NCBI GenBank assembly: GCA_963785755.1
Contig: CAWAXG010000013.1
Coordinates: 992,001 to 1,056,000 of the forward strand
Length of the DNA stretch: 64,000 nt
DNA from: JACCXG01 sp963785755
Lineage (GTDB): Bacteria; Acidobacteriota; Vicinamibacteria; Vicinamibacterales; 2-12-FULL-66-21
Direction of reading: 5' to 3'
Both the position numbers and the translations under genes were made by a program. This document shows, one piece after another, positions 1-8,152 of the stretch. The notes under the pieces were generated by a model. The model was given only the letters and a program-made list of their open reading frames with translations. It searched no databases and was not told the origin of the DNA. Position 1 is the stretch's first letter. Each line of letters starts with the position of its first letter.

Positions 1-437
1 CCGCCCTGGCGGCGGTCTGGTACGTCTTCGGCCCCTACGCCGCGCTCCGCACGAACATCATCCCCGTGTTCTTCGTGTTCCCGGTGGCGTTCACGCTGAA
101 CCGTCTCGGGCAGCACTACGACATCGATCCGAACGACCCCGCCAAGTGGGGCACGCTCATGCGCGGGCACTGGTTCTGGGACTTCGCCTTCCTGAACTCC
201 AACTACCATCTCGAGCACCACTACTTTCCTGGTGTGCCGTTCTATCGGCTGCCCGAGCTGCAGAAGGCGCTCGTCCCGTTCTATGAGAGCAGGGGCACGC
301 GCTGGCGCACATACGGTCAGCTGCTGTACGGGTGGTTCATCGAGAATCGGGCGCCGCACACGGACTGGAGCCGTGACTCCGATCCGGTCGTCGCGGCGGC
401 CGGCCACACCTCCCCGTCGCAAGTCGACAAGATTTGA
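1..437 (+). CDS. Fatty acid desaturase, C-terminal part (partial)
   Basis: The reading frame enters from the left edge and stops at a TGA at 435-437. It carries the third histidine box of membrane fatty acid desaturases, HLEHH, in the context NYHLEHHYFPGVP, followed by the usual cytoplasmic tail (YRLPELQKALVPFY). These di-iron enzymes insert double bonds into acyl chains at the inner membrane. The upstream hydrophobic stretch (IIPVFFVFPVAFTLN) would be a membrane segment. The first two histidine boxes lie outside the window, so substrate and regiospecificity cannot be judged. The next gene is on the opposite strand, so the two are convergent. Confidence 0.85.
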   Translation, partial: ALAAVWYVFGPYAALRTNIIPVFFVFPVAFTLNRLGQHYDIDPNDPAKWGTLMRGHWFWDFAFLNSNYHLEHHYFPGVPFYRLPELQKALVPFYESRGTRWRTYGQLLYGWFIENRAPHTDWSRDSDPVVAAAGHTSPSQVDKI

Positions 438-533
438 GTTCTTCCTGAAGGCTGACGGTTCTTCCGCCTGAAGAGCCTGTGAATTTATCCACTTGTTACG
501 CCTGCGTGGCTTCCACCCGCCGTCGGAAGGCGA

Positions 534-1488
534 CTACCGCACGTCCCCGCCGGCGCGGGTGAAGGCGACGCCCGCAAGCACCGCAGCAGCGCCGAGCAGC
601 TTCCGCAGACCGATCGGCTCATCGAGAAAGATGGCCGCCGAGATCATCGCCACGATGGGGATGACGTTCGAGTACACCGACGCGCGGGCGCTGCCGAACT
701 TCCGAACGCCGATGTACCAGATCGTGTAGGCCACGCACAACGCGAACAGCGCCGAGTAGACGATGAGCGACAACGTCCATGCCGATACGTTCTGCCAGTC
801 CACCCGGCTCAGCTGCGGCCACAGCAGCGGCAGGTAGAGTGCGGTCCCGAGCGCCATCGAGAGCCCGTTGACCGCGACGGCGGAATGCCTGCCCATCAAC
901 GGCCGCGATCCGAGCGTATAGGCGGCCCAGCAGCAGACGGCGCCGAACACCATCAGATCGCCGGTGAGACTGGCGCCGCCGATCTGGACGCCCTTTCCCA
1001 CCACCAGGTAGATGCCGAGCAGCGAGGCCGCCGCGCCCAGCCAGTGCGTATGCCCGACGCGATCGTGGCCCAGCGCCGCGCTCAGGACGGTAATCACCAC
1101 CGGGGTCGTCGCCAGCATCAGCGAGCTGTTGGCGACGCTGGTGCGGGCAAGCCCGCCGATGAAGAAGTACCTGGTACAACGCGTGGCCGACCACGCCGAG
1201 GGCGGCGAGCCCCAACCACTCGCGGGGGGTGACCCGGGCCGGCGTGTGGAAGATGTCGAGGATGCGGTTCGCGCCGTCGGGACGCCGTTCGATGCGGCGA
1301 GCGAACGGACGCACGCCCGCGATGACGGCGAGGAACGCGACGGACGCGACGATCATCCGCATCGCGTTGAACGCCTGCGGCTCCAGCTCTCGAAAAGCGG
1401 TCTTGATGATGACGAAGTTGGTGCCCCAGATGATCGTCATCAGGAGCAGAAGGGCGTCGACGCCGTAGCCCTTCGATGAGGTATGCAT
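534..1488 (-). CDS. DMT/EamA-family transporter, interrupted by a +1 frameshift
   Basis: Two overlapping frames together give one EamA (drug/metabolite) transporter with ten predicted membrane segments. The N-terminal half starts MHTSSKGYGVDALLLLMTIIWGTNF (ATG at 1488). The C-terminal half resumes around FFIGGLART and ends at 534. The frame breaks near 1167-1170, where removing one base from GTACTTC restores YQVFFIGGLA. The total span is a multiple of 3 plus 1, consistent with one inserted base. Family members export small metabolites or amino acids; the substrate is unknown. Whether the gene is truly broken or mis-sequenced is treated under findings. It lies downstream of atpF on the same strand, 64 nt away. 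Confidence 0.8.
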
Positions 1489-1552
1489 CAATGCACGCGA
1501 AGCCGGCGTGACGCGGCGCGCCGGGAGCGGGCGAGAAGACGATGGTCGGTGA

Positions 1553-2044
1553 TTACCGGAGCCTGCCGATCATCTCGTCGATCATCACGCGGTTGTCTTC
1601 GACCGAGATGTTCCGCCGGATCAGTTTCGAGGCGATGGCGACCGCGAGCTCGGCGGAATCGCGCCGCACCTCGTCGCGGGCCCGGACGGCTTCCGATTCG
1701 ATCTGGCGCTGCGCCGACGCGAGGATGGCGGCTGCCTCCGCCCGTGCCTTCTGCTTGGTTTCCTCACGGACGCGCTCGGCGTCCGTCCGGCTGGTCGACA
1801 CGATCGTGCTCGCCTCCACGTGAGCCTGCCGGATGATCTCGGCGGACTCACGCTTGACCCGCTCCATTTCGTCGCGGGCACGCTGGGCATCGTCGAGCGA
1901 CTGCGAGATCCGCTCCTGACGCGCCTGCAACGCCGACAGCAGCGGCCCCCAGGCGTACTTCGACAGCAGGACCAGCAGGACCAGGAACGTCAGGATGGTC
2001 CAGATGAATAGCCCTGGATCGGGTTGAACGAGCGGGTTGTTCAT
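1553..2044 (-). CDS. atpF: ATP synthase F0 subunit b
   Basis: A 163-residue protein with one N-terminal membrane helix (about residues 11-30, FIWTILTFLVLLVLLSKYAW) followed by a long charged, Ala/Glu/Arg-rich coiled coil. This is the standard architecture of the peripheral stalk subunit b of F-type ATP synthase. It anchors the F1 head (through delta) to subunit a in the membrane. It is the last gene of a minus-strand F0 block after atpE. No atpH or other F1 gene follows; the next gene downstream is a transporter. Confidence 0.95.
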   Translation of the reverse strand: MNNPLVQPDPGLFIWTILTFLVLLVLLSKYAWGPLLSALQARQERISQSLDDAQRARDEMERVKRESAEIIRQAHVEASTIVSTSRTDAERVREETKQKARAEAAAILASAQRQIESEAVRARDEVRRDSAELAVAIASKLIRRNISVEDNRVMIDEMIGRLR

Positions 2045-2099
2045 TAGCGCGACCTTCCTCTCAGCGGTGCCCGTGCGATCGGCAGATGATCACGCTGGT

Positions 2100-2324
2100 C
2101 TACTTCATGAGCACGACGAGCAGAATGAACACCTCTGCGAGGATCGCCACGCCTTCGAGCAGGAACAGGGGAAGGTTCACCGCGCCGGTGATGCGGTCGT
2201 GGGCGCTTGGCTGACGCGCGACGCCGTCGGCCGCGGCGGCCGCGAGCCTGCCGATCCCGAGGCCCGCTCCAATGACGACGAGTCCAAGACCAAGCGCCGC
2301 TCCGATAATGTACAGAAACTCCAC
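2100..2324 (-). CDS. atpE: ATP synthase F0 subunit c
   Basis: A 74-residue two-helix proteolipid that forms the rotor ring. Helix 1 is glycine-rich (GLGLVVIGAGLGIG). The polar loop is ARQPSAHDR, matching the conserved RQP loop that contacts F1. Helix 2 is LPLFLLEGVAILAEVFILLVV. Glu57 (LLEGVA) aligns with the ion-carrying carboxylate. A second glutamate, Glu64, lies seven residues further along the same helix. No Na+-site signature (Gln in helix 1, ES/ET in helix 2) is evident, so proton coupling is the default reading. It sits between atpB and atpF. Confidence 0.95.
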   Translation of the reverse strand: MEFLYIIGAALGLGLVVIGAGLGIGRLAAAAADGVARQPSAHDRITGAVNLPLFLLEGVAILAEVFILLVVLMK

Positions 2325-2351
2325 TCGACTACCTCCATGGGCTCATCGGCT

Positions 2352-3278
2352 TCAGTGATGAGCGTGAATGGCCATGCCGATGAACACGGCCGACAGCAGG
2401 GCGAACACGTAGGCCTGCACCAGGACCACGATGATTTCCAGCGCGGTGATGGCCACGGCCAGCGGCACCGAGACGACGAGGCCGACGCCGATCCCGACAA
2501 TGGCGCGGCCGGCCATCTCGGCGAACATGAAGACGAAGGAGAGCATCGCGAGAATCGCGATGTGGCCTCCCGTCATGTTCGCGGCAAGACGCATCGTCAA
2601 CGCGAAGGGGCGCACGAGCATCCCCATCAGCTCGATTGGAATGAGGAGGATGTACAGCGGCCAGGCCAGGCCGTGCGGGACCAGGTTGATCCAGTGCTGG
2701 ACGAAGCCGTGCGCGCGCGTGCCCGCAGCGATGATCGCCATGAACGTGATCATCGCGAGCCCCGCCGTCACGTTGTAGTTGGCGGTCGCCGTCGTGCCGC
2801 CGTGCAGCACGCGATTCAGGAACGAATCGTGGCTGGTGTGCAGCACGAACCGATCGAGCAGGCCCAGAATCTCGAAGACGGGAATCAGCCCCACCGCGTT
2901 GGCCGAGAGGATGAAGAGGAACAGCGTCAGGATCAGCGGCGTCCAGACGAGGACCCACTTCCGGCCGACGTTGGGCTCGACCATCGAGTCGCGCACGAAC
3001 TCGACGACGTACTCGAGGCCGTTCATGAATCCCGCCGGGACGAGGCGCTCCTGCCGGAGATACCGGCGCACGGTCAGGGTGGTCACCAGCAGCACGACGG
3101 CCGCGACGAGCCACAGCATCAGCACGTGCTTGGTCACCGACATGTCGATGCCGAACACGGGGGGAAGATGAATCAGCGGATGATCGAGGGGAGTATTGGA
3201 GACGTGCTCGATGATGACCTTGCCGGCGTCGAACGTCTCTGGCGCCGCGGGGGCGTGCTCCTGCGCAACGTGCTGCAT
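2352..3278 (-). CDS. atpB: ATP synthase F0 subunit a
   Basis: A 308-residue multi-spanning subunit a. The conserved Arg of the proton channel is present as Arg230 in LTMRLAANMTGGH, and the last two helices carry further conserved polar residues (ALEIIVVLVQAYVFALL). With the c ring it forms the two half-channels that drive rotation. The N-terminus has a short hydrophilic lead before HPLIHLPPVFGIDMSVTKH. The start is an ATG five bases downstream of the atpI-like stop. It is part of the minus-strand block atpZ-atpI-atpB-atpE-atpF, with short gaps that imply one transcript. Confidence 0.95.
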   Translation of the reverse strand: MQHVAQEHAPAAPETFDAGKVIIEHVSNTPLDHPLIHLPPVFGIDMSVTKHVLMLWLVAAVVLLVTTLTVRRYLRQERLVPAGFMNGLEYVVEFVRDSMVEPNVGRKWVLVWTPLILTLFLFILSANAVGLIPVFEILGLLDRFVLHTSHDSFLNRVLHGGTTATANYNVTAGLAMITFMAIIAAGTRAHGFVQHWINLVPHGLAWPLYILLIPIELMGMLVRPFALTMRLAANMTGGHIAILAMLSFVFMFAEMAGRAIVGIGVGLVVSVPLAVAITALEIIVVLVQAYVFALLSAVFIGMAIHAHH

Positions 3279-3283
3279 ATGTT

Positions 3284-3676
3284 CTAGCTGACGCCCAGGC
3301 GCGGTCCGGCGGCGTCACCGACGGCGAAGAGGCGGCGCAAATAAACGGCTTCGGTCATGTGGAGCAGGATGTAGTGCGTCACGAAGCTCACGACGAACAC
3401 GATTCTCCCGGCGGGCATCAGCAGCACCGCGAGCGCCGCGTAGGCGCCGAATAGAATCAGCTTCGCGCCGAAGAGCTTGATCATGGCGCCCGGCACCTGC
3501 TCCGGCGACCGGGCGTGCATGCGTTCGAGCAGGATCCAGCTCGCGATTGCGGCAGTCAGCGGACCGATCATACCGATCAGCGCGGCGAACGGGCTGCGCC
3601 CGCCGGTCGCCGCGACCACCAGCGCGAAGCAGACCAGGCCGGCGGCCGTCATCCGCGTTACGGGATTCGACGCCAT
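3284..3676 (-). CDS. ATP synthase subunit I-like membrane protein (AtpI family)
   Basis: A protein of about 130 residues starting MASNPVTRMTAAGLVCF, with four predicted membrane segments. Position upstream of atpB and the four-helix pattern match the ATP synthase I / AtpI group, which assists c-ring assembly and may handle cations. The start at 3676 overlaps the end of atpZ by 19 nt, which supports translational coupling. Open frame continues upstream of 3676 but runs antiparallel in frame to atpZ coding sequence and looks unlike protein (Arg-rich), so the internal ATG is chosen. Sequence motifs in this family are weak; the call rests on topology and context. Confidence 0.7.
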   Translation of the reverse strand: MASNPVTRMTAAGLVCFALVVAATGGRSPFAALIGMIGPLTAAIASWILLERMHARSPEQVPGAMIKLFGAKLILFGAYAALAVLLMPAGRIVFVVSFVTHYILLHMTEAVYLRRLFAVGDAAGPRLGVS

Positions 3677-3939
3677 ACCACTCGTGCGAGCTCGTAAAAG
3701 CCTACGACAATGCCCAACAACAAACCGGCTACCAGCAGCCAGGGCTCGGTCCCGAGCCAGCGATCGCCGAGATAGCCGAGTCCTCCCAACAGGATGATTG
3801 CGCCGATGAGCGAGTAGGCGGCGGCCGCGACCGGGCCGGCGCGTCGAAAGCTGGCCTGGAGCTCGTTTGCAGGCACGAGGACGGACTCCTTGAAACGGTC
3901 GTCGTCGTCGTGCGCAGCGTCCCCGGGCGGCTTCGTCAT
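3658..3939 (-). CDS. atpZ: AtpZ/AtpI-type F0F1 accessory protein
   Basis: A 93-residue protein with an acidic, hydrophilic N-terminus (about 35 residues) and two membrane helices (AYSLIGAIILLGGLGYLGDRW and WLLVAGLLLGIVVGFYEL). The glycine-rich first helix, the GYLGDRWLGTEPW loop and the short second helix are typical of AtpZ, the first gene of many atp operons. AtpZ with AtpI has been linked to Ca2+/Mg2+ transport and c-ring assembly. It is first in the operon; a perfect TATAAT box lies 18 nt upstream on the minus strand, next to a 14-bp palindrome. Confidence 0.8.
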   Translation of the reverse strand: MTKPPGDAAHDDDDRFKESVLVPANELQASFRRAGPVAAAAYSLIGAIILLGGLGYLGDRWLGTEPWLLVAGLLLGIVVGFYELARVVWRRIP

Positions 3940-3956
3940 CGCGTGATCGACTGCCC

Positions 3957-3983
3957 ATTATACAGACTTGTGAAAGCTTTCAC
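3957..3983 (-). promoter_or_regulatory. atp operon promoter with palindromic operator candidate
   Basis: On the minus strand a perfect TATAAT lies at 3962-3957, 18 nt before the atpZ ATG. Immediately upstream, covering the -35 region, is the perfect 14-bp palindrome GTGAAAGCTTTCAC at 3970-3983. No good TTGACA box is visible at 16-18 nt spacing, so the palindrome may bind an activator or repressor. This is sequence observation only; no known regulator matches it. Confidence 0.55.
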
Positions 3984-4150
3984 GTGTGGTCGGGCTGGGT
4001 CGGCGACGCGTCAGGCGGGCGTGCGATCGCGCGTCGGTCTGGTTCGGGCCGTCCGCTCTGCGCGTAATCAGAGGGCGACACATTCCGACGTCCACGCGGA
4101 CGGTGCTCGCAACTCCTGTTTTTGCAATAGTTTCTGCGCCCGAGCCGTCC

Positions 4151-4180
4151 TTGACGGTGCTGAGCGGCGGGACCTATACT
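4151..4180 (+). promoter_or_regulatory. Promoter of the VWA gene pair
   Basis: TTGACG at 4151-4156, an 18-nt spacer and TATACT at 4175-4180. The -10 box ends 7 nt before the ATG at 4188, so transcription would start at or next to the initiation codon, predicting a leaderless mRNA. No ribosome-binding site is visible upstream of 4188. Confidence 0.6.
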
Positions 4181-4187
4181 GCGGCTA

Positions 4188-5075
4188 ATGACACAAGCGG
4201 TTTTTCGCCTCGTTCCCGCACTCCTGATCTGTTCGGCTGCGGCGGCGTTCGGCCAGACCGCACGTCCAGCCGCCGAGCGCAGTCGGGAAGTGTATGTCTC
4301 GATGCTCGATAAGAGGGGCGCTCCCGTTTTGGACGCCACGGTGGCGGACTTCACAGTTCGCGAGGACGGCAAGGTACGCGAGGTCCTCGATGTCCGCCCC
4401 GCCGACAAGCTGATGCAGATCGCGCTGCTCGTCGACGACAGCGAAGTCTCACGTGACGCAGTTTCGCACCTGCGCGACGGGCTGGCTGCCCTGCTCGAGC
4501 GCCTGCACGGTAAAGCGGAGATCGCGCTCATCACCATCGGCGAACGTCCGACGGTGGTCACGCAGTACACGAAGGACACCGAACTGCTCAAGAAGCAGAC
4601 CAGCCGGATTTTCCCGCGATCGGCGTCCGGGGCGTACCTGCTCGACGCGATCTTCGACGCCAGCCGCGGCCTCGCCAAGCGCGAAGGGGACCGCCCGATT
4701 ATTCTTGCGCTGTCGTTCGAGGGCGTCGAGTACAGCAATCGCCACCACCAGCCCGTCCTCGAGGAGCTGATGAAGAGCGGGGCGGCGCTGCACGTCGTCG
4801 CGGTCGGCAGTCCGTCGGCGTCGCTCACCGACGAGATGCGCAACCGCAACATCGTGATCGCAGACGGGACGGAGCGTACCGGCGGCCGGCGCGATCAGGT
4901 CCTGGCGGTGTCCGGCATTCCGGAAAAGCTCAAGCAGGTAGCCGATGAGCTCCTGAACCAGTACCTGCTCACTTATGGGCGTCCTGAGTCGCTGGTCCCG
5001 CCCGAGAAGCTCGAAGTCGGGTCTACCCGCTCGAACGTCACCGTCAGGGCGAGAACACGGCTCATCAATCGTTGA
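4188..5075 (+). CDS. Secreted VWFA-related protein (acidobacterial type), degenerate MIDAS
   Basis: A 295-residue protein with an N-terminal signal peptide (MTQAVFRLVPALLICSAAAAFGQ). It has a beta-strand lead (REVYVSMLDKRGAPVLDATVADFTVREDG) typical of acidobacterial VWFA-related proteins, then a von Willebrand A fold. The metal-site motif, normally DxSxS, reads LLVDDSEVSRD, so the metal adhesion site is probably non-functional. The C-terminal strand NQYLLTYGRPESL matches the family end. The next gene is a paralog with an intact motif. Function in this family is not established; envelope location is inferred from the signal peptide. Confidence 0.8.
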   Translation: MTQAVFRLVPALLICSAAAAFGQTARPAAERSREVYVSMLDKRGAPVLDATVADFTVREDGKVREVLDVRPADKLMQIALLVDDSEVSRDAVSHLRDGLAALLERLHGKAEIALITIGERPTVVTQYTKDTELLKKQTSRIFPRSASGAYLLDAIFDASRGLAKREGDRPIILALSFEGVEYSNRHHQPVLEELMKSGAALHVVAVGSPSASLTDEMRNRNIVIADGTERTGGRRDQVLAVSGIPEKLKQVADELLNQYLLTYGRPESLVPPEKLEVGSTRSNVTVRARTRLINR

Positions 5076-6017
5076 ATGGTCCCCTGGGCTCGCGTGTCGC
5101 TCGTGCCGCGGTTCGGTCTGGCGCTCGTCGTGTCGGCCGCGCTCGCCAGCGTGGTGGGCCAGGCACAGGACCGCTTTCGCGCCGGCATCGATCTCGTGTC
5201 CCTGAACGTCGCGGTCACTGAAGGAGCGCGCTACGTCACCGACCTCGAGGTGGGCGATTTCGAGGTCTTCGAGGACGGGATCAAGCAGGAGGTGTCGTTC
5301 TTCTCCAAGGTGCAGCAGCCGATCGCCCTGGCAGTGCTGCTCGACACCAGCGCGAGCATGGAGAGCAAGCTCGAGACGGCGCAGGAAGCCGCCATCGGGT
5401 TCGCGCGGCGCATCCGCCCGGGCGACGTGATGGAGGTCGTCGACTTCGACAGCCAGGTCAACATCCTGCAGCCGTTCACCGGCGATGTGGCCGCGCTCGA
5501 GCGCGCGATCAAACAGGCCACGGTCAACGGTTCGACCTCGCTGTACAACGCCATCTACATCGCCTTGAAGAACCTGCAGAAAGTGCGTGCCCGCCAGGGC
5601 TCCGCGCTTCGGCGCGAGGCCATTGTCGTGCTCTCGGACGGTGACGATACGTCGAGCCTGGTCGCCTACGACGAGGTGCTCAATCTCGCCAAACGGTCAG
5701 AGACGGTCATCTATGCCATCGGACTGCGGCAAAACGACCAGTCCCGGCGCGATTTCAAGGAGGCGGAGTTCGTGCTGCGGCAGCTGTCGCAGGAGACTGG
5801 TGGCCGCGTCTTCTATCCCGGCGCCGTCTCGGAGCTGCCGAAAATCTACGACCAGATTGCGCAGGAGCTCGCCAGCCAGTATTCGATCGGCTACACCTCC
5901 AAGAACCAGCTGCGCAATGGCGCGTGGCGCCGGCTCACCGTGCGCGTGGCGCGGCCGGGATTCACTGCCCGGACCCGCCAGGGGTATTACGCCGGCGGGA
6001 CGCCGCGATCGCTCTGA
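5076..6017 (+). CDS. Secreted VWFA-related protein (acidobacterial type)
   Basis: A 313-residue paralog of the preceding gene, starting directly after its stop codon. It has a signal-like N-terminus (RFGLALVVSAALASVVGQAQ), the strand RFRAGIDLVSLNVAVTEG and the phrase YVTDLEVGDFEVFEDG common to the family. It keeps an intact metal-ion-dependent adhesion motif (LLDTSASMESK) and the downstream VVLSDGDDTSS. The C-terminus SQYSIGYTSKN is conserved in the group. VWA domains mediate protein-protein contacts through a bound divalent metal. It is likely co-transcribed with the degenerate paralog and may pair with it; that is inference. Confidence 0.85.
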   Translation: MVPWARVSLVPRFGLALVVSAALASVVGQAQDRFRAGIDLVSLNVAVTEGARYVTDLEVGDFEVFEDGIKQEVSFFSKVQQPIALAVLLDTSASMESKLETAQEAAIGFARRIRPGDVMEVVDFDSQVNILQPFTGDVAALERAIKQATVNGSTSLYNAIYIALKNLQKVRARQGSALRREAIVVLSDGDDTSSLVAYDEVLNLAKRSETVIYAIGLRQNDQSRRDFKEAEFVLRQLSQETGGRVFYPGAVSELPKIYDQIAQELASQYSIGYTSKNQLRNGAWRRLTVRVARPGFTARTRQGYYAGGTPRSL

Positions 6018-6020
6018 CCA

Positions 6021-6839
6021 ATGCAGCTAATCCCGCTGCTGTTGTACGGCTGCTCAGCGGCGGTATACCTGGTCCACTTCGCCAGGCGTGATCGCGCCGC
6101 CGCGCGCCTCGCGACGGGCCTGCTCGGCACCGCGATTCTCGCGCACACGTTTCTCATCGGCATGCAGACCGTTCAGGCGGGCCATGCGCCGCTGGTCGGA
6201 ACCACCGCGGCGGTGTCCGCGTTCGTGTGGCTGCTCGGCATCTCCTACCTGTATGTCGAGCTGACGACCGACGAGCGGTCGATGGGCGTGCTCGTCACGG
6301 CGCTCCTCACGCTGCTCTTCCTCATTCCCTTCTTCGATCCCAGCGTCAGCCCGCGGCCGGAAGTGCTCCGCAGCCCGCTGTTCACGCTCCACGTCCTCAC
6401 CATGCTGTTCGCCTATGCGAGCTTCGCGCTCGCCTGCGTGCTCGGGGTGACCTACGTGCTGCTGTTCAAGGAGATCAAGGCGAAGCACCTCGGCTACTTC
6501 TACGCGCGGCTGCCGTCGCTCCAGGTGCTCGACGCGATGAACGGCCGCGTCGTGACGATCGGCTGGATCTTCCTGACCATCGGCATCGCGATCGGCGGCA
6601 TCTGGGCCACGCAGGTTCAGAGCCTCCCGGATCCGCGACTCCAGGAGATGAGCATTCAAGATCCGAAGATCCTGGTCGCTCTGGTCTCCTGGGGCGTGTA
6701 TTCGTTCGCGCTGGTAGCCCGGCGAGCGATCGGCTGGACCGGCCGGCGGGCGGCGTGGCTGTCCGCGCTCGGCTTCGTGATCGTGCTGTTGAACTTCGTC
6801 CCGATCGGATACTTCCTGACGAGGAGCCACAACTTCTGA
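6021..6839 (+). CDS. CcsA/HemX-family membrane protein (cytochrome c assembly type)
   Basis: A 272-residue integral membrane protein with about eight helices, homologous in layout to the cytochrome c assembly (CcsA/ResC) family. It lies directly before hemA, where the HemX subgroup is usually found. The tryptophan-rich heme-binding WWD motif of true CcsA is not preserved: the region reads GGIWATQVQ...IQDPKILVALVSWGVY, with only IWA and the DPK core left. HemX-like proteins modulate glutamyl-tRNA reductase levels or assist heme traffic. The hemA ATG overlaps this gene's stop by one base (TGATG), implying coupling. Confidence 0.75.
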   Translation: MQLIPLLLYGCSAAVYLVHFARRDRAAARLATGLLGTAILAHTFLIGMQTVQAGHAPLVGTTAAVSAFVWLLGISYLYVELTTDERSMGVLVTALLTLLFLIPFFDPSVSPRPEVLRSPLFTLHVLTMLFAYASFALACVLGVTYVLLFKEIKAKHLGYFYARLPSLQVLDAMNGRVVTIGWIFLTIGIAIGGIWATQVQSLPDPRLQEMSIQDPKILVALVSWGVYSFALVARRAIGWTGRRAAWLSALGFVIVLLNFVPIGYFLTRSHNF

Positions 6840-8152
6840 TGAACCGGCTCTATACCGTGGGGCTCAGCCACCGCACCGCGCCAATCGAGCTGCGCGAGTG
6901 CGTGGACTTTTCACGCGGCGGCGCGGTCGAGGCGCTGGCGGCACTCGCCGCCCGCGGGATCAGCCGCGAAATCGTGGTGCTGTCGACGTGCAATCGCGCG
7001 GAAATCTACGCCATCGCCGGGCCCGACGGCCCCGACCTCATCGGCCGGTTCTTCGCCGATTACCATCAGGTGCCGCTCGCGCGACTCTCCGAGCACCTCT
7101 ACGTGCGTCAAGGGGCGGACGCGGCCCGGCACCTGTTTCGCGTCGCCGCCGGGCTCGATTCGCTCGTTGTCGGAGAACCTCAGATCCTCGGGCAGGTGAA
7201 GAGCGCCTACGCCATCGCCAGCGACAACGGCTACACCTCCGCCGTCACCAACCGGTTGTTCCATTCCGCATTCGGCGTCGGGAAACGCGTCCGGCGTGAA
7301 ACCGGCGTCAGCGAGGGTGCTGTCTCGGTCAGCTACGCGGCCATCGCGCTCGCCAGGAAGATTTTCGGCAACCTCGCGGGCCTGAACGTCCTCATCCTCG
7401 GCGCGGGAGGAATGGCGAAGCTGACGGGAATGCACCTGCGGGCGCAGCAGGTCCAGCAGATCTCGATTGCGAGCCGGACCCTGCGCACGGCCGAATCGCT
7501 GGCCACGCAGCTCGGCGGACGCGCCATCCCGTGGACCGACCTCGGACAGGCGCTGGCCGCCGCCGACATCGTCGTGACGGCAACCGGCGCGACCGAAGCG
7601 GTGCTGACGCGCGCCGGGATTCACGACGTCATGCGCCCGCGGCGGCACCGCCCGCTCTTCATCATCGACATCGCGCTGCCGCGGGACGTCGAACCGAGCG
7701 TCGGCGATCTGGATCAGGTCTTCCTCTACAACATCGACGACCTGCAGGGGATCGTGAAGGAGAACCTGTCCCGGCGATCGGGCGAGCTCGAGCGGGCGGA
7801 GGCGATCGTCGAAGAGGAAGCGGTCAAGTTCACCACCTGGCTCAATTCACGCGACATCATTCCCACCGTCGTGGCCCTTCGCGATCGATTCGAGGCCATC
7901 CGGCAGTCGGAAATCGCACGGCTCGAGCCGCGGCTCTCCGGGTTGCCGCCTGAAGCGCGTGAACGGCTCGACGAAATCACCCAGCTGATCGTCCAGAAGC
8001 TTCTCCTGACCCCGACCGAACAACTCAAGTCGCTGGACGAGAGCGTCGGCGCGGTCTACAGCGATGCGCTCAATCAGCTGTTCAAGCTCACGGAGGAGGG
8101 CGCTCAGGCGACTCGGCGGAAGTCCAAAGTTTCGCCGTTGAGACGCGAATAG
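6839..8152 (+). CDS. hemA: Glutamyl-tRNA reductase
   Basis: A 437-residue enzyme reducing Glu-tRNA(Glu) to glutamate-1-semialdehyde, the first committed step of C5-pathway tetrapyrrole synthesis. The N-terminus MNRLYTVGLSHRTAPIELRE is diagnostic. The catalytic cysteine is Cys51 (LSTCNRAEIY). LDSLVVGEPQILGQVK and the NADPH domain (LNVLILGAGGMAK) are intact, and a dimerisation domain follows. The start is set at 6839 because the frame open upstream lies inside the preceding gene and the ATG overlaps that gene's TGA. Product feeds hemL (19.1 kb). Confidence 0.97.
   Translation: MNRLYTVGLSHRTAPIELRECVDFSRGGAVEALAALAARGISREIVVLSTCNRAEIYAIAGPDGPDLIGRFFADYHQVPLARLSEHLYVRQGADAARHLFRVAAGLDSLVVGEPQILGQVKSAYAIASDNGYTSAVTNRLFHSAFGVGKRVRRETGVSEGAVSVSYAAIALARKIFGNLAGLNVLILGAGGMAKLTGMHLRAQQVQQISIASRTLRTAESLATQLGGRAIPWTDLGQALAAADIVVTATGATEAVLTRAGIHDVMRPRRHRPLFIIDIALPRDVEPSVGDLDQVFLYNIDDLQGIVKENLSRRSGELERAEAIVEEEAVKFTTWLNSRDIIPTVVALRDRFEAIRQSEIARLEPRLSGLPPEARERLDEITQLIVQKLLLTPTEQLKSLDESVGAVYSDALNQLFKLTEEGAQATRRKSKVSPLRRE

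Noticed and set aside
2037..3287. Long plus-strand open frame (416 codons) opposite the atp genes
   Set aside because: Asp/His/Arg-rich shadow of atpE/atpB on the other strand, typical of antisense frames in high-GC DNA.
6227..6838. N-terminal extension of HemA
   Set aside because: The frame is open but lies inside the CcsA/HemX-like gene, is Arg-rich, and the diagnostic HemA start is at 6839.
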